64,000 bases of DNA from Ptiloglossa arizonensis (Eukaryota > Arthropoda > Insecta > Hymenoptera > Colletidae). The stretch covers positions 3,433,029 through 3,497,028 of the forward strand of contig NC_135061.1 in the NCBI RefSeq assembly GCF_051014685.1, in the 5' to 3' direction. Position numbers and translations under genes: made by a program. This document shows, one piece after another, positions 23,186 to 35,475 of the stretch (its first letter is position 1; each line of letters opens with the position of its first letter). The notes under the pieces were generated by a model. The model made no database searches. It worked only from the letters and a program-made list of their open reading frames with translations, and had not been told where the DNA came from.

Positions 23186-24480
23186 TGAAAACATTAAATT
23201 GCACGACAAGAGGAATCAAACTCTCCTTGAATCGTCCCATTGTGTCGCGGCCGGTATTTACCAGGGAAAAGGGGCAAAAAAGAATAAAGATAAAGAAAAG
23301 TTTTTAACCGGGAGATACGGGGACTTTCTATTTTGGTATTTTTACGCGCGCCACTGCGGATACGAGCGGAATAGCGAAAGGCAATAGACACAGAGACGAG
23401 GATAGGAGTCAGAGAAGAGGTAAACGCAAAGGTCTGTCCGTGATCCCCGGACAACGCTGGCAAATGCAACGTTCCTTCGGCTGAAAGGCGATCACAGATC
23501 GTGCATACGTGTTTCTAGGTGAAAACATTTTTCTTCTCCGCACTTTCTGTTCCTTTTTTTCACGTGACTCACCTGCCACGGTGATTTCGAAGATCGTTAA
23601 GTTGCGGTTCTTTGGCTCGTATGTCACGCGTGTGTCGTGTTCGATCATTTCGACGATGTTCCTCGCGCGTACACATTTTTTTTTTTTCGCATTCATCGTA
23701 ACGTTCGATCGGTGTACAACAGTTAGAAAGTAAACTAAAACTGGATAACCGATGTAACGTCGGGATTTGAAATTTTACTCGTTCCAATCGTGATCGGGCA
23801 GACCGCTGACCGTGTTTGAAATCGTGTAAACATTGGAGTCGGTTTCAACGGATAAATCAAACTTCCGTGGCGAAACGATTCAAGGACGCAACGGGAAGCA
23901 GTGTCCTGATAAATATGTACGTACCACGAAATGTCATAAAGACTTCTGTATCCAGAGACTGCTATAGCTACTCGTCCCCGTGTCACAGTTAACTCATTTT
24001 GTATTCGTGCAGCGAAAATGTATCCGATGTCACGACAAACGGCACTGTACGTGCCCTCGCTCGCTCGCTCGCTCGTTCGCTCGCTCGCGCAGCTACCCTT
24101 TTCGTCGTAACTGATTCGACGAAGTGGTACCATTGCTTGTACCGAGAGAGATCGTTTACCGCGCTTGTCGTTTAATAAAATGCACGCACGTCGCCGGTTG
24201 CAGATAACTTTTCATATCGCGCGAACGCCCACTACCGCAGTCCTTGGAACTGCTCGTTGCTCTTCGACTCGTTTCGACTTCCCTGCGTTTCCTCGATCCA
24301 AAAAGCTGCTTCCAATTTTCCCATCAAATTTCAATTCACGATTGGTCGGTTACATTTAACCGACACGACTTTCCGTTCGCTCCGGTGACCGACACTTTGA
24401 ACCTACGTAGGTGCATGTAACGTTTTCTCGAGACGTTCGCCATAATTAAATCCTTCTGTTCGTCAAATTGATCATCGAAT
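23186..24480. other. GC-richer unique DNA, no gene recognised
   Basis: Several overlapping 70-130-codon frames lie on both strands with no family resemblance. A (CTCG)n run lies at about 24057-24088. The compositional island continues from the putative promoter. Confidence 0.4.
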
Positions 24481-24496
24481 TTTACGCAAACCGATA

Positions 24497-24640
24497 GAGG
24501 GTGTCCCAATCGTCACCGGTCGATTTACTTTACGAAGAAAACCCAAACCGTTCGAGTAATTTCGATATACTTTTGTATTTATTTAAAAGTACAAACTCGG
24601 GAGTTAATAACGAAACGAGATTACCATCCAAACGGTCGCC
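24497..24640 (+). mobile_element. Tc1/mariner-type family C, left-end fragment
   Basis: TA followed by GAGGGTGTCCCAATCGTCAC begins about 140 bp that align with the left end of the complete element at 25913. The right end is absent. Both copies share the flank CCGATA, so this may be a duplicated fragment and not an independent insertion. Confidence 0.75.
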
Positions 24641-25740
24641 TCGGGTTTCTGAATCGATCAACAAGATAGAAAGTTAATAAAGGAAATACGGTACGTAGGA
24701 AAGTAATATTTCAGTTTGGCCGTTGGTCGATTAACGTTGTTCGGAACGAACAGTCTCGTACGATTCTTTTGAACGTTCTCTCGTCCGTGGTCGTTTTTTC
24801 TAAAATTGATATCGTTACGTCAGACACGCCGCGCGCGAAATCGTTGCGGCGTTTAATTTTTCGGCAAACACGAGACTCGCGAAGTGCTTGATGTAACGTT
24901 CAATTCATAGGTCTGTCTACGTATTACGTGACTCGTCGAAACGTGTAATAGCGATCATATGGCGCGGTCAACCTGTTGGCGTCCCGGTGTTGGATTCGCG
25001 TGCAGTCTTTTGTTCGAGAGGCCGAGTTCACTGTTCAGACGGGACTCGGTCTTTTGTGATGCGGAATTTAAAGAGTCACCCAATGGATTCGAGGGAAGAT
25101 TCGGGACGCGTCGTTTCGTGGAATGAGTCAGCGTTGGATCCTTATACCTGTTGTGTCGAGGAAAGCTTTTTCCATAGAACGCATTATACTATACCACACG
25201 CTATACGCCTATCCCGTTGCGGCTTCGTCTACAAAGAATTCGCCGCGTGTTATTCTTATTCGTCGGCTCGTGGACAAACGTTGCTTCGTAATCCAAAAGT
25301 GTTTGTCGTTCTGAACTTCCTGTTTTTAAGTGAACAATATCACCGACGAAAGCGTTCTCACGTTCGAAACCATAGTCTTCGCGAACCGATCGGTTTCTAA
25401 ACATCCGGGACTCGTGCGAATCGAAAGTGTCATCCCGATTGAGCAATGTAAAAATTTCATACTCGAGGTCATTCATTGTGACTGAGCATCGTTACGAAGA
25501 AGAATAGGACCTCCTGTTAACGAACGCCTGTTGTTTCTGGGTCAACTGAATCTAAAGAGAAGAGAAACATTGTATAATACCTTTTCGTCGAGCGGATGTC
25601 CCACGTGTTACGTTCCGACGAAACGAAACACCGAGCTGGAACAAAATTTTTATTCTCGAAACGGTCGGCCCGGATAATCGTTGGTCAACGGTGGCAATTT
25701 GAAAATGTGCGGTTGACGTGGTCGCGACTTACGTAAAGGA
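24641..25740. other. No gene recognised
   Basis: Unique sequence with overlapping frames at 24987-25476 on both strands. None is convincing as protein. Confidence 0.4.
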
Positions 25741-25750
25741 CTCGCGGATG

Positions 25751-25782
25751 TATATATATATATATATGTATACATATATATG
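25751..25782. repeat. (TA)n microsatellite
   Basis: TA/TATG runs with a short CATA interruption. Confidence 0.9.
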
Positions 25783-25912
25783 CTCGTAGCTTTCAACGGC
25801 ATTTCCAAGCCGGTAATTACCGTGCTTTTCGTAATTCTGTTAATCGCATTCCACGAACGCCACCATTATCTCTCCCGATCTACCGAAAAAGTTGCGATCA
25901 CGACATCCGATA

Positions 25913-26287
25913 GAGGGTGTCCCAATCGTCACCGGTCGATTTACTTTTCGAAGGGAACTCGAACCGTTTGAGTAATCTTGATATTTCTTTTTTTATTTAA
26001 AAGTACAAACTCTGGAGTTAACAAAGAAATAATACATATTCCAAATGAAAGCCTTAGATTTTTTCTTACAGACCGTCGATCTTTTCCCAAAATTTTTCCC
26101 GTTTTGCGCACCACTGCGAATTTTTATAATACGCCTGAATAATTTCCACGCGTTCTTTCTTCGTCTACTTTCCCACGATTAATTTCCCATCTGTCTAGAC
26201 GACGTGTGTCAAGTTTCGTGTCGATCGGTTCGACGTTTGCAAAATAGCGGGAAATTGAAATCGACCGGTAACGATCGGGACACCCTG
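25913..26287 (-). mobile_element. Tc1/mariner-type element, family C, 375 bp
   Basis: The ends GAGGGTGTCCCAATCGTCAC and its inverse (GTAACGATCGGGACACCCTG) are bounded by TA on both sides, as expected for IS630/Tc1/mariner insertion. On the minus strand a frame reads KERVEIIQAYYKNSQWCAKR, like the N-terminal helix-turn-helix of insect Tc1/mariner-type transposases. It is then interrupted, so the copy is a deleted, non-autonomous derivative. Confidence 0.85.
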
Positions 26288-26672
26288 TATCTCGACGATA
26301 ATCTCTTAAGAAAGCAGGGAGAGAAACGTTGTTACGAAGTGGAACGAGTATCTCGAGTCGATTGCGATGTTAACAATCTATTTTCGCTTCGGTAACGGTA
26401 GGAGAAGTCTAATGTTCAGGTATCCTTCGGTCTTGGGAAAGGACGAACAATTTTTCGCAGATTCAAACGCTCAGAGATGTCCTTTTACTGTTTAGGATAC
26501 TAATACTTGCACTTGGACTCCTTGCACAGTTCTGAGAGGTTCTTTTTACAGATTTAAACACTCAAAGGTGTTCTCTTGATGTTTTGGACATTAATAGTTG
26601 CACTTGGAGTCTTTACAGGGTCTCGAGATCCCTGTACCGTGCTCTCAGAAAATATCCCAAAATATCTATTTA
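26288..26672. other. Unique sequence with a short duplicated phrase
   Basis: No gene seen. CAGATTYAAACRCTCARAGRTG-like phrases recur at 26458 and 26550, suggesting an old duplication of about 90 bp. Confidence 0.4.
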
Positions 26673-26795
26673 TTGGGTTGTTCGGTTTCTTTTTTTTTGT
26701 GAAAATGAAACATGATTTTCTTAGAGTGTATAAACATTTTATTAAATTATACATTCTCCATTTTGGAAAACGAAAGGACTTTCCGAGCAACCCAA
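26673..26795 (+). mobile_element. Mariner-type MITE, family A
   Basis: Flanked by TA on both sides. The left end TTGGGTTGTTCGG has lost the following AAAGTCA segment, and the right end is GGACTTTCCGAGCAACCCAA. The interior is the family A consensus. Confidence 0.9.
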
Positions 26796-27047
26796 TAGAT
26801 TCTCAAAGATACTTTCTATTACTCGATACGATTACTATTACTCGAATTTGAATTTATTGCATCATTCCGTGATCTTCAATATAGCTCCCACAGAAAGGTA
26901 TAAAATCTTTACTACTCTAGCTACTGGATAACTGCTAAATAATTTTTATGAAGCGTGAATTAAAAAGTGGCAATTACGAAACGTTAAGAGTGTCTTTGAA
27001 CAGCTCTGAACGTTTCTCTTTTAAGAACACAGTACACTTTGACCTCT

Positions 27048-27532
27048 AACAGGATTGTAGTCTACCTAGAACAGTGTTGTAGTTTACCTAGAACAGTGTT
27101 GTAGTCTACCTACAACAGTGTTGTTGTAATCTACCTAGAAGTGTTGTAGTCTACCTAGAACAGTGTTGTTGTAATCTACCTAGAACAGTGTTGCAGTCTA
27201 CCTACAACAGTGTTGTTGTAATCTACCTAGAAGTGTTGTAGTCTATCTAGAACAGTGGTGTTGTAATCTACCTAGAAGTGTTGTAGTCAACCTAGAACAG
27301 TGTTGTTGTAATGTACCTAGAAGTGTTATAGTCTACCTAGAACAGTGTTGTTGTAATCTACCTAGAAGTGTTATAGTCTACCTAGAACAGTGTTGTTGTA
27401 ATCTACCTAAAACAGTGTTGCAGTCTACCTAGAACAGTGTTGTTGTAATCTACCTAGAAGTGTTATAATCTACCTAGAACAATTTTGTAATCTACCTAAA
27501 AGAGTGTTTCAGTCTACCTAGAACAGTGCACA
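27048..27532. repeat. About 40-bp tandem array, roughly 12 copies
   Basis: Units are variants of GTAGTCTACCTAGAACAGTG followed by TTGTTGTAATCTACCTAGAA. Copy length varies (about 22-45 bp) because half-units have been gained or lost. Confidence 0.92.
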
Positions 27533-28460
27533 CAGGTGACCAAAGCATACCTATTCCCTACCCAATTCTTTGCAAGGTGTTGTACAACGCGTACTAGGTA
27601 CGGCACTGTGAGAAAGTCACGGGGTAGGAGAGACGACGACGTCGCTGTCGTTTTCGTTTCGCTTTGTCTCCGTGTTTGCTACGTAACAGCGAGTCAGTCG
27701 CGTTGACGTTCACGCGCGTACAGATAATCGCGTATTATTTCTATGCAAAGGATCCACAGAGCGTATCTCGACGATCCGTGCAATCTCGGCGCGCGTTTGC
27801 TATTCCCGTCGTCAAGGAAAACTCCATTAGGCTCCTAGTCGTGAATTCTTTCATCGGTATTGACGATCGTACGGGACTCGTTATTGTCTGGTTCATTTTA
27901 ATACGCGTAAGCTTCCAATTACATTGTGTCTCACGAGGCGCAGCTTGCGACTGTATAATTATGCACACTTGGATACCGAGAGACCGACGTACGTGTCTTG
28001 TGTAACGATACCGCGGAAGCGATTCTCGCTATGTAGCACGTGGCTCGTTTCACGCTATCAGTCATTAGCTTGGGAGACGACAACGTACCGTTTCATGAAA
28101 ATTCACCAATTCCTATGCAAGATTTCCAATAAAGCAACGCTTGACGATTTCTTGTAATTTACGATGCATCGTTCGCGTCGATTCGCAACGTTCCCGTCGC
28201 GGCGGCCATTACTTTGTTTTCTTTCATCGTTTATTATTGTTTCGTGTAATTTAATTCAGACGCGGTTACGTCGCGAAACTAAACGAATAAACGACGATCG
28301 TACGCAGCCGGATATCGACGAAGAGTAATTGCGTATGTTTCTATATTTCATAAGTGTGCTTACAATTTGCATACAGTCGTCGACGTACACGTAATTACGC
28401 TACGAATGGCCTAATGGAGATGCGAATAAATAAAATATTTAGAGCGGTACGGGGAGAGTA
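27533..28460. other. GC-richer unique DNA, no gene recognised
   Basis: Frames at 27664-28005 (plus) and 27741-27968 (minus) overlap. Neither resembles a known protein, and no exon chain was found. Confidence 0.4.
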
Positions 28461-28468
28461 TGTGTGTT

Positions 28469-28680
28469 GAGAAAATACGAATAAAATTGAAAGTGAGCTG
28501 TTTGATAAGTTTTATCGTTGTTTCCATTGTAAAAAAAGTACTATGATGATCGAACTTTGAACAACAGTAAATATACGAACGAGTCGACAAATCTATTCGG
28601 TTGTTCGAAAAGTCATTTCGATCTTTTTTTTTTGTGAAAATGAAACACGATTTTTTCAAAGCGTGTAAACATTTTATTCA
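28469..28680 (+). mobile_element. Nested mariner fragments (B interrupted by A)
   Basis: 28469-28595 is the left half of family B (GCTGTTTGATAAGTTTTATC, then TATACGAACGAGTCGACAAA). At the same TA used at 8683-8684 it meets a family A left end (TTCGGTTGTTCGAAAAGTCA), which is truncated near 28680. The pair is homologous to 8555-8818. Confidence 0.8.
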
Positions 28681-28695
28681 TTAATAATTCTAATA

Positions 28696-28868
28696 ATTAT
28701 GGCCATTCATATACAAAGAGCGTATATATACCCCCTCGAAGAATGACTATTCATATACAAAGAGCGTATATATACGCCCTCGAAGAATGGCCATTCATAT
28801 ACAAAGAGCGTATATATACGCCCTCGAAGAATGGCCATTCATATACAAAGAGCGTATATATATACTTT
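28696..28868. repeat. 44-bp tandem repeat, four copies, palindromic
   Basis: Copies at about 28700, 28744, 28788 and 28832 contain ATGGCCATTCATATACAAAG and then AGCGTATATATACGCCCTCG. Each unit has a 14-bp perfect palindrome (GCGTATATATACGC), degraded in the first and last copies, and most have AATGGCCATT. Confidence 0.92.
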
Positions 28869-29990
28869 CATACAATACATACTGCTATTTCATACTTTAC
28901 ACGAGATACTTTTGTCAATCGACTATCTGGCATTAAAAATACCTCGAAAGAGTCATCAAAAAGAAAAAATCAAGTTCGAAAATGTATCGTCAGCGATAAA
29001 CGCGAAAAAATACGCGAGTCGAGGTACTATTGTTCACAATGCAATGTTGTCTTACGCGTGGTTCCATGCTTTGGACTTTATCGTACCAAACTCGCTTATC
29101 AATATTGCCTTTTGCTTCAAGTACTTTAAATAATTTCGTTACATTGAATCAAAGAATATTATACGAGCATTACAATATAATATACATAAAAAAATAAATT
29201 ACCATCGTACAGTTTTCTATTTTACAAAGTAAAACGATATTACCAAATATAAGAAATATCATTGTGAAATTTCGGGAAGAAGAAACAACAACTTCAAACT
29301 CACTTCGTAGCAATCCGTACCTCACTGTCACCTCTACTCGCTAACCCGCTCAACTGCACAGCAATCACATTTTGTCACAAGCGTTCCGTAGCGTATTTAG
29401 TTCGGTGGATAAGAAGCATTTAATATTTACTCTTGAATTTGAAACGAAAGGGTTAATTATTCGACGTAACGTTGATGCTCGAGCGGTCGGTCCCTCACGT
29501 GACGCGAGTTCGCCGCGCGTGACGTCGCGAGTGTCACGGGACCGTATCGGAGCGACGAACAAAACTATAAACACTAGAGTTTCTTTCACTCGCGCACTAA
29601 AATGCACGGGATCGCAACAGATGTACTTAAATGAAAACGTACTTAAATGTACTTAATTGAATAGATACCGAAAATTCAGTACTTTAGGCGAATACCACCG
29701 TAGAGAATACGTCGACTGTCGAAAGTGGCTGCTTTAACGAAATACTTCCGTAGAATGTATAACGACGAACCGGCGTAATAATTAAAAGGTGCGTGGCGGG
29801 TGACGGACCGAGATTCACACTTGACTAAGGGTGGAACAATCAATGAATTTTTATTCAGAGGGCGGCGACTTATATACACGATTTTTGGTTATCGGTGATC
29901 CTGGTGTTTAGTTTCGTGGCGGTCTTTTGGCGGCTCTAAATTTGAAATGTTTGAGGAAGGAATAAGAAAAGTGGGGACAGCGTTTCATCC
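28869..29990. other. No gene recognised
   Basis: AT-rich to 29.3 kb, then GC-richer. A GC-rich patch at 29488-29544 carries CACGTG and TGACGTC. A phrase at 29397-29455 (TTAGTTCGGTGGATAAGAAG onward) is shared with the 31-kb tandem array. Confidence 0.4.
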
Positions 29991-30074
29991 GGGCCTGCTA
30001 GTGGACTCGTGAGTAAGGCATCCTAGCAGGCCGGGCCTGCTAGTGGACTCGTGAGTAAGGCATCCTAGCAGGCT
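29991..30074. repeat. 42-bp tandem duplication of a hairpin
   Basis: Two essentially identical 42-bp copies (29991 and 30033) each have arms GCCTGCTAG and CTAGCAGGC flanking a 22-nt loop (TGGACTCGTGAGTAAGGCAT and flanks). Confidence 0.93.
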
Positions 30075-30890
30075 CTGCCTTATACGCCGGGACATTGGAC
30101 GATCGGTAAGAGGTCGTATATATACCGATCGGAGCAGGTACGGGAACTTGCGGGAAACGGTTGGTGGTGAGTTTCCCTCTGGTGGCAAGCGTGGGTAGCT
30201 CCGCCACAGTCTTACGGCGTGGTAGGTGGTCCTCACACGAGCGACGAGGAACCGAGTCCACCCGGTATACGATACGTCGACCTGTCGCGAGTCACGATGC
30301 CGGCACACCGAAAATGCGGGCGGAACGTTCGTTTGTCGGCGGTCAAGACCACGGTCGAAGGAACCAGCTGATTACGTGCACGGTGTACAGAAACAGCGTG
30401 TAATTAATGCGGGAGCGTGTTTTTGCCCGCTGGTTCGCGGATAGTAGCCTCTGCCATAGCTACACGTGAAAAAGCCAATCCCGATGTATAACGTGCCGCA
30501 CTGGTGTCCAGAATCGGCGTCTCGCCCGTTACAGACACGGAAATCGCGTTCGCGCGTTAATTACTCTCTCGACTTCCTCGCGATTGATACTACGCGTACA
30601 GCTGTATCACGCGCAGGGGTTGCGTTTAATGGAACAAAGATTCGCGATCTTGTACCAAATCGGTTGTTCAACGAGCTACCGCGTTGCGAAACGAGCGAAT
30701 GTAAACACGGTAACGTTGCTCGTTTTATCTTCACGGATACAGGAATTGTACGAGATATCGAAGCACAATAGAGCGCTTTGCGGAATTGGTCTCTAACGAT
30801 CTTTGAGTATATTTAACCAATGGTGCCGAATCGAAAGCGTTTACGCGATTGAATTTTTTCTGTGGGATCTTCGTGGTCTGATGTTATCAT
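30075..30890. other. GC-rich unique DNA, no gene recognised
   Basis: Several overlapping frames on the plus strand (30161-30796) lack family resemblance. The composition resembles the other island-like patches of this window. Confidence 0.4.
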
Positions 30891-30894
30891 TTGA

Positions 30895-31735
30895 GTAGAG
30901 GAAGAGCTTTTCGTTGCTTCTCTGGTAAGTAAATGTTGTTAACGAAACTGTAATTGTATATTCAGTGTTGTTGAATTAGGTTTGAAGTAGATTTGGTAGA
31001 AATGTTATTACGAAGAAGTACAATTTTAAAGTATTATTTAGTTCGGTGGATAAGAAGCATTTAATATTTACTCTTGAATTTGAAATGAAAAGGTTAAGTA
31101 CAATAGATGAGAGATATTTTTTATTATTTTATGGAGATTGAATTTCTTCTGTAGTATCTTCGTGGTCCATTGTTATCGTTTAAGCAGAGAAATAGCTTTT
31201 TGTTACTTCTCTAGCAAGTAAATGTTGTCAACGAAACCGTAATTGTATATTCAGTGTTGTTGAATTAGGTTTGAGATAGATTTGGTAGAGACGGTACAAA
31301 ATGAAATGTTATTACGAAAAAGTATCATTTAAAAGTACAATTTAGTTCGGTGGATAAGAAGTATTTAATATTTACCCTCAAATTTGAAATGAAAAGGTTA
31401 AGTACAGTAGACGAGAGGTATTTTTTATTATTTTATGGGGATTGAATTTCTTCTATAGCATCTTCGTGGTACGTTGTTATCATTTAAGAATAGAAACAGC
31501 TTTTTGTTGCTTCTCTGGCAAGTAAATATCATTATCAACGAAAACGTAATCGTATAATCAGCATCGTTGATTTAGGTTCGAAATAGATTTGGTAGAGACG
31601 ATACGAAATGAAATATTACCAAGAAATACTATTTTAAAGTATAATTTAGTTCGATGGATAAAAAACGTTTAATACTTACCCTCGAATTTGAAATGAAAAG
31701 ATCAAGTACAATAGACAAGAGTTACTTTTTATTTT
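30895..31735. repeat. About 290-305-bp tandem array, three copies
   Basis: Landmarks GCAAGTAAATGTTGT (30925, 31214, 31518) and TTAGTTCGGTGGATAAGAAG (31040, 31344, 31647) recur with about 289- and 304-bp spacing. Copies are diverged by substitutions and small indels. The GGTAAGT of the first copy looks like a donor but is replaced by GCAAGT in the others. Confidence 0.9.
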
Positions 31736-32640
31736 TTCTTCTTCAGTCACGCAAAATTGAAAAGGTGTTCGTATAGTAAACAAAAATCCCCCCCACTTCG
31801 TGTATTCGATCGAGCAAAATGTACACTTCGCCTACCAATTGTGTAACAATTATTTCATCGGACGTGTAATCAGTGTGTTTATAGTTAAACGTTAAATGAG
31901 AGATTTTTCTTAATTAATCTTTTCTGTATGGAATAGTTTCAAGACCCGTGCACAGTCACGATTACAGACGTGGAACAATCCTTTGCGGAAATGGTCGTCT
32001 GTGTTCTCGATAACCTTCGTTCGTGTATCGTCGACGTAGAAATTATACGTCGCGTATCTATCAATTCCATTCTGCGGACTCTTCCCTTTTCCGCAATAAT
32101 AATCGTTAGTGAGTCGCGCGGGCTTGGAACTCGTCCTCCATTTTCTTTTCTTTAACGCCAGAGAACATTTACAAAGACATCTACTATCTCTCGAAGGAGA
32201 CTGGTAATGGTATATTTTTAATATACTATTTATATGGTAATAAAATAGATCTTTTATCTAATAAAATTCTTGCGATGATGCAACTTTTGCACGATCGAGA
32301 GAGCATCGTCAAAGGCATAGTACTCGTCACACTGACGGTGCCATAACGTCCCTCTTGTATACTACTTCTTGTATTCTGGACTATGGTCGTTTTGTCGTGT
32401 TTCGTGCACAGTACTCGTAGGTTTGCAAGTTTATCGCTTATCGTCGTTTCGATACGAGGATCGCGAGGTGTGCTATTCGATTTCTAGCAACCATCCTCCG
32501 TCAGGGTGTTCGTTCTGGAACAACTAGTCCTCTCGACGTGTTTGACTCATCGAGGTCGAATACGCAAGACACTACTCCATTCCATTGCATTGTAAGGATC
32601 TGGACTGCGGTAAGTGGCTGCTAGTGTTTCTTCTCGAGGA
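31736..32640. other. No gene recognised
   Basis: Unique sequence with mixed composition. A 61-codon plus-strand frame at 31970 is not convincing. Confidence 0.4.
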
Positions 32641-33350
32641 TTCCTCGAGATATTTGATCATTTCTTGTTTCTCGAGAAATTTGACAAATTCTTGTTTCTC
32701 GTTTCTCGAGAAATTTGACAATTTCTTGTTTCTCGTTTCTCGAGAAATTTGACAATTTCTTGTTTCTTGTTTCTCGAGCAACTAGGTCTAATATTGCGAA
32801 ACTCATTTATTCTCGAAAATGAGTTTTCAAATTTTAAATCGACTTTTCGAAAAATATAATTCGAATGATAATTGACAAATTTCTTGTTTCTCGTTTTTCG
32901 AGAATTTCTCGAGAAATTTGACAATTTCTTGTTCCTCGTTTCTCGAGAAACTAGGTCTAATACTGTGAGCTCATTATTTTTCATTTATTCTATAAAATAA
33001 GTTTTCAAATTTTAAATCGACTTTTCGAAAAATATAATTCGAATTATAATTGACAATTTCTTGTTTCTCGTTTTTCGAGAATTTCTCGAGAAATTTTAAA
33101 ATTTCTTGTTTCTCTCGTTTCTTGAAAATTTCTCGAAAAATTTGACAATTTCTTGTTTCTCGTTTCTCAAGAAACTAGGTCTAATATTGAAAAGCTCATT
33201 TATTCTCGAAAGTGAGTTTTCAAATTTTATATTCGACTTTTCGAAAAATATAATTCGAATGATAATTGATAATTTCTTGTTTCTCGTTTTTCGAGAATTT
33301 TCCGAGAAATTTGACAATTTCTTGTTCCACGTTTCTCGATTGTCTTTGTT
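32641..33350. repeat. Nested repeat rich in TTTCTCGAGAAATTTGACAA
   Basis: A 34-36-bp unit (TTTCTCGAGAAATTTGACAA, TTTCTTGTTTCTCG) repeats in clusters within a higher-order unit of about 170-225 bp. That unit is marked by ACTAGGTCTAATATT (32781, 32950, 33174) and TTCGAAAAATATAATTCGAA. TTTCTCGAGAAA is a 12-bp palindrome. The Lys/Asn-rich minus-strand frames here are repeat artefacts. Confidence 0.9.
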
Positions 33351-35475
33351 CGATCTAATCGAATATTTCGACAAACTGGTGGCTTTTAAGTCATTATCAA
33401 TACTAAAATATCGTCAATAGTTATCGAAAGTATGATTCGATGACGATTGTTAATAATTATGATGAATAAACATCAAGATATTGCGAAATCTGTGAAGGCG
33501 AACAGCTTCTGTGAATGTTTGTTTCTCCACACGATTGTTATTAATATTGATACACGTATTGAATATTAATGTTACAACACGCATCTTATTTATGCATTAT
33601 AAATGATTGATTAGCCTACAGAAATAAATATTGATCGAAAATCAAAGTAAAAGTTTGATATTGATATGTTTCTCGATTTTCAGTGAAAATTAATTTCCTC
33701 GTAAATTAATATAATGATTTACATATTCTATAAAATGGTGAAAAGTTTCAATTTCTCGTCGATAAAAAATATTACAGTATCCTTCCTTTTCTTTCCCCAA
33801 AAGAAGTCTTCTTTTCTCGTACGCACGAGATCGTAGAATAATCTTCCATCACTGAAAACAAAAAGAATAGATTTCTCTTGCATTCAAAACCGAGAACAAA
33901 ACCAAGCCGAGTTAGTTCCTTCCATCGCGCAAATAGGAAAAAATTCTGTTATTCGAGGAACAACTCGAAACGATATTTTCCAGACAATATTCTCCACCTT
34001 CTCGGATGTCCTCGATGGACATATGTACATCGAGCGATATAAAATTCGTATTCCTCGAAACTCGTTCCCTCATCTCTGTAGCGTGATACCAGCCGTGTAT
34101 ACGTACCGCTTATGCTCACTAATATGCATGTATGTCAAGTATAGTGAATCGAGATACACTTTCCCTGCTTTCGCGCGTATCCACCGTCCACGACGAGTTC
34201 GCTATTGAGCATTGTCCGAGCAGCAGTGAAACCGGAACTCGAGAAAGTTCCAAAAAGATCGCTCGTGTTGAGAAAATTGCTGCAAGTGCATACCAGCGTG
34301 CACGGATTTCTGTCGAGTCCTATTGGCCGAAATATCTGGCACCTGCGATCAAGAACACTGTTCGATCGTTGATAAAATCGCGCAGACCTTTTTACATAGA
34401 CAGAAGGTCAATAGAAGATGCATAGAAAATGCAAATTAAAAACGTTACCAAGAGCTGTTCCAACCTTGAGAGATCGACAAAGACGAATAAAAGGACAGAA
34501 GAAACACGAGGGAAAGTGAATGACGAACTGTTTAAAATTATCTTTACCGCGTAAAAATTAATTATAATAAATGAATGTTAATGAATTAATGATAGATAAC
34601 GATTAGACAAAATTAGTACTAATAATTGCCAATACACGATAAAATGAAATCGTAACGGTGAGCTCGTTACGTTTATGATGATTTTATGGAGTTGAAGGTT
34701 TAAAAAGTGTTTAGACAATAACCATTTTTCCAACGAGTGGATATTGTTTCTTTCGTATTTTGATCAGCAGGACAGTTTAAATATTTACAACATTGTAATT
34801 TCTTGAAATTACTGTTTCAAAGATAACAGATCTCTGGAGGTTGGACAAATTTTTGGTAACGTTTCTAATTTTTCATTTTCGTGATCTTTGTGACGTATAA
34901 TTTTAATTCGTATAATATGGTTAATGTTTTACAGTATTTTTGTACATATCGGTTCGCTCAATTTGATTCTTGATGCATTCAAATATCATTCGTTCGAATT
35001 ATCGAGTTTTCGTGTAGATGAGGTATTGCAGGGGAAAGAAAAATTAGTCGTGGAAGGAATTGCAAGTTTGTAATTGACAAATGTTACTAGACACTGTTTA
35101 TATTTTCTGCTAGGACTGATCCGTCTTTCTTCTTACAATGCACCGAGATGCACCACTCAGGTCGTTGCCAAGGCATGGCCGGAATCGAGACGCGTTCCAC
35201 TTATAATATCGCTCTAGCTCCATATTTATCTGTAATGAATCACCAACGCTCCACGAAATGTATGCAAACTTTCAGAGAGTGATTATAAACATACATTTCA
35301 ACTGTTCACCAAGCCTCCGAGAATAAGCACGCACGGATTTGAGAAACTCGATGTAATTACTTTCAAGAGTCTCGCAAACATCACTCTTCGTCCAGCTATT
35401 ACACTTTTTATTTAGATTTAAATATTCCTTTCATAATTTTACGGTCGAGCGACTTGGAGAACGATAAAAGAAGAT
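33351..35475. other. No gene recognised
   Basis: AT-rich with a GC-richer patch at 34000-34430. The plus-strand 97-codon frame at 34132-34425 has no recognisable family. Confidence 0.4.

Noticed and set aside
28411..28659. Frames over MITE sequences (also 8304-8760, 26554-26851, 10860-11180)
   Set aside because: They translate non-autonomous mariner termini (recurring KMKHDF/FPKWRMYNLIK-type peptides). No transposase domain.
30925..31525. Donor-like GGTAAGT in the about 300-bp array
   Set aside because: Present only in the first copy; the other copies have GCAAGT. No matching exon or acceptor.
32572..33374. Arg/Lys/Asn-rich minus-strand frames (ETRNKKLSNFS repeats)
   Set aside because: Products of the TTTCTCGAGAAATTTGACAA repeat. 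No conserved protein signal.
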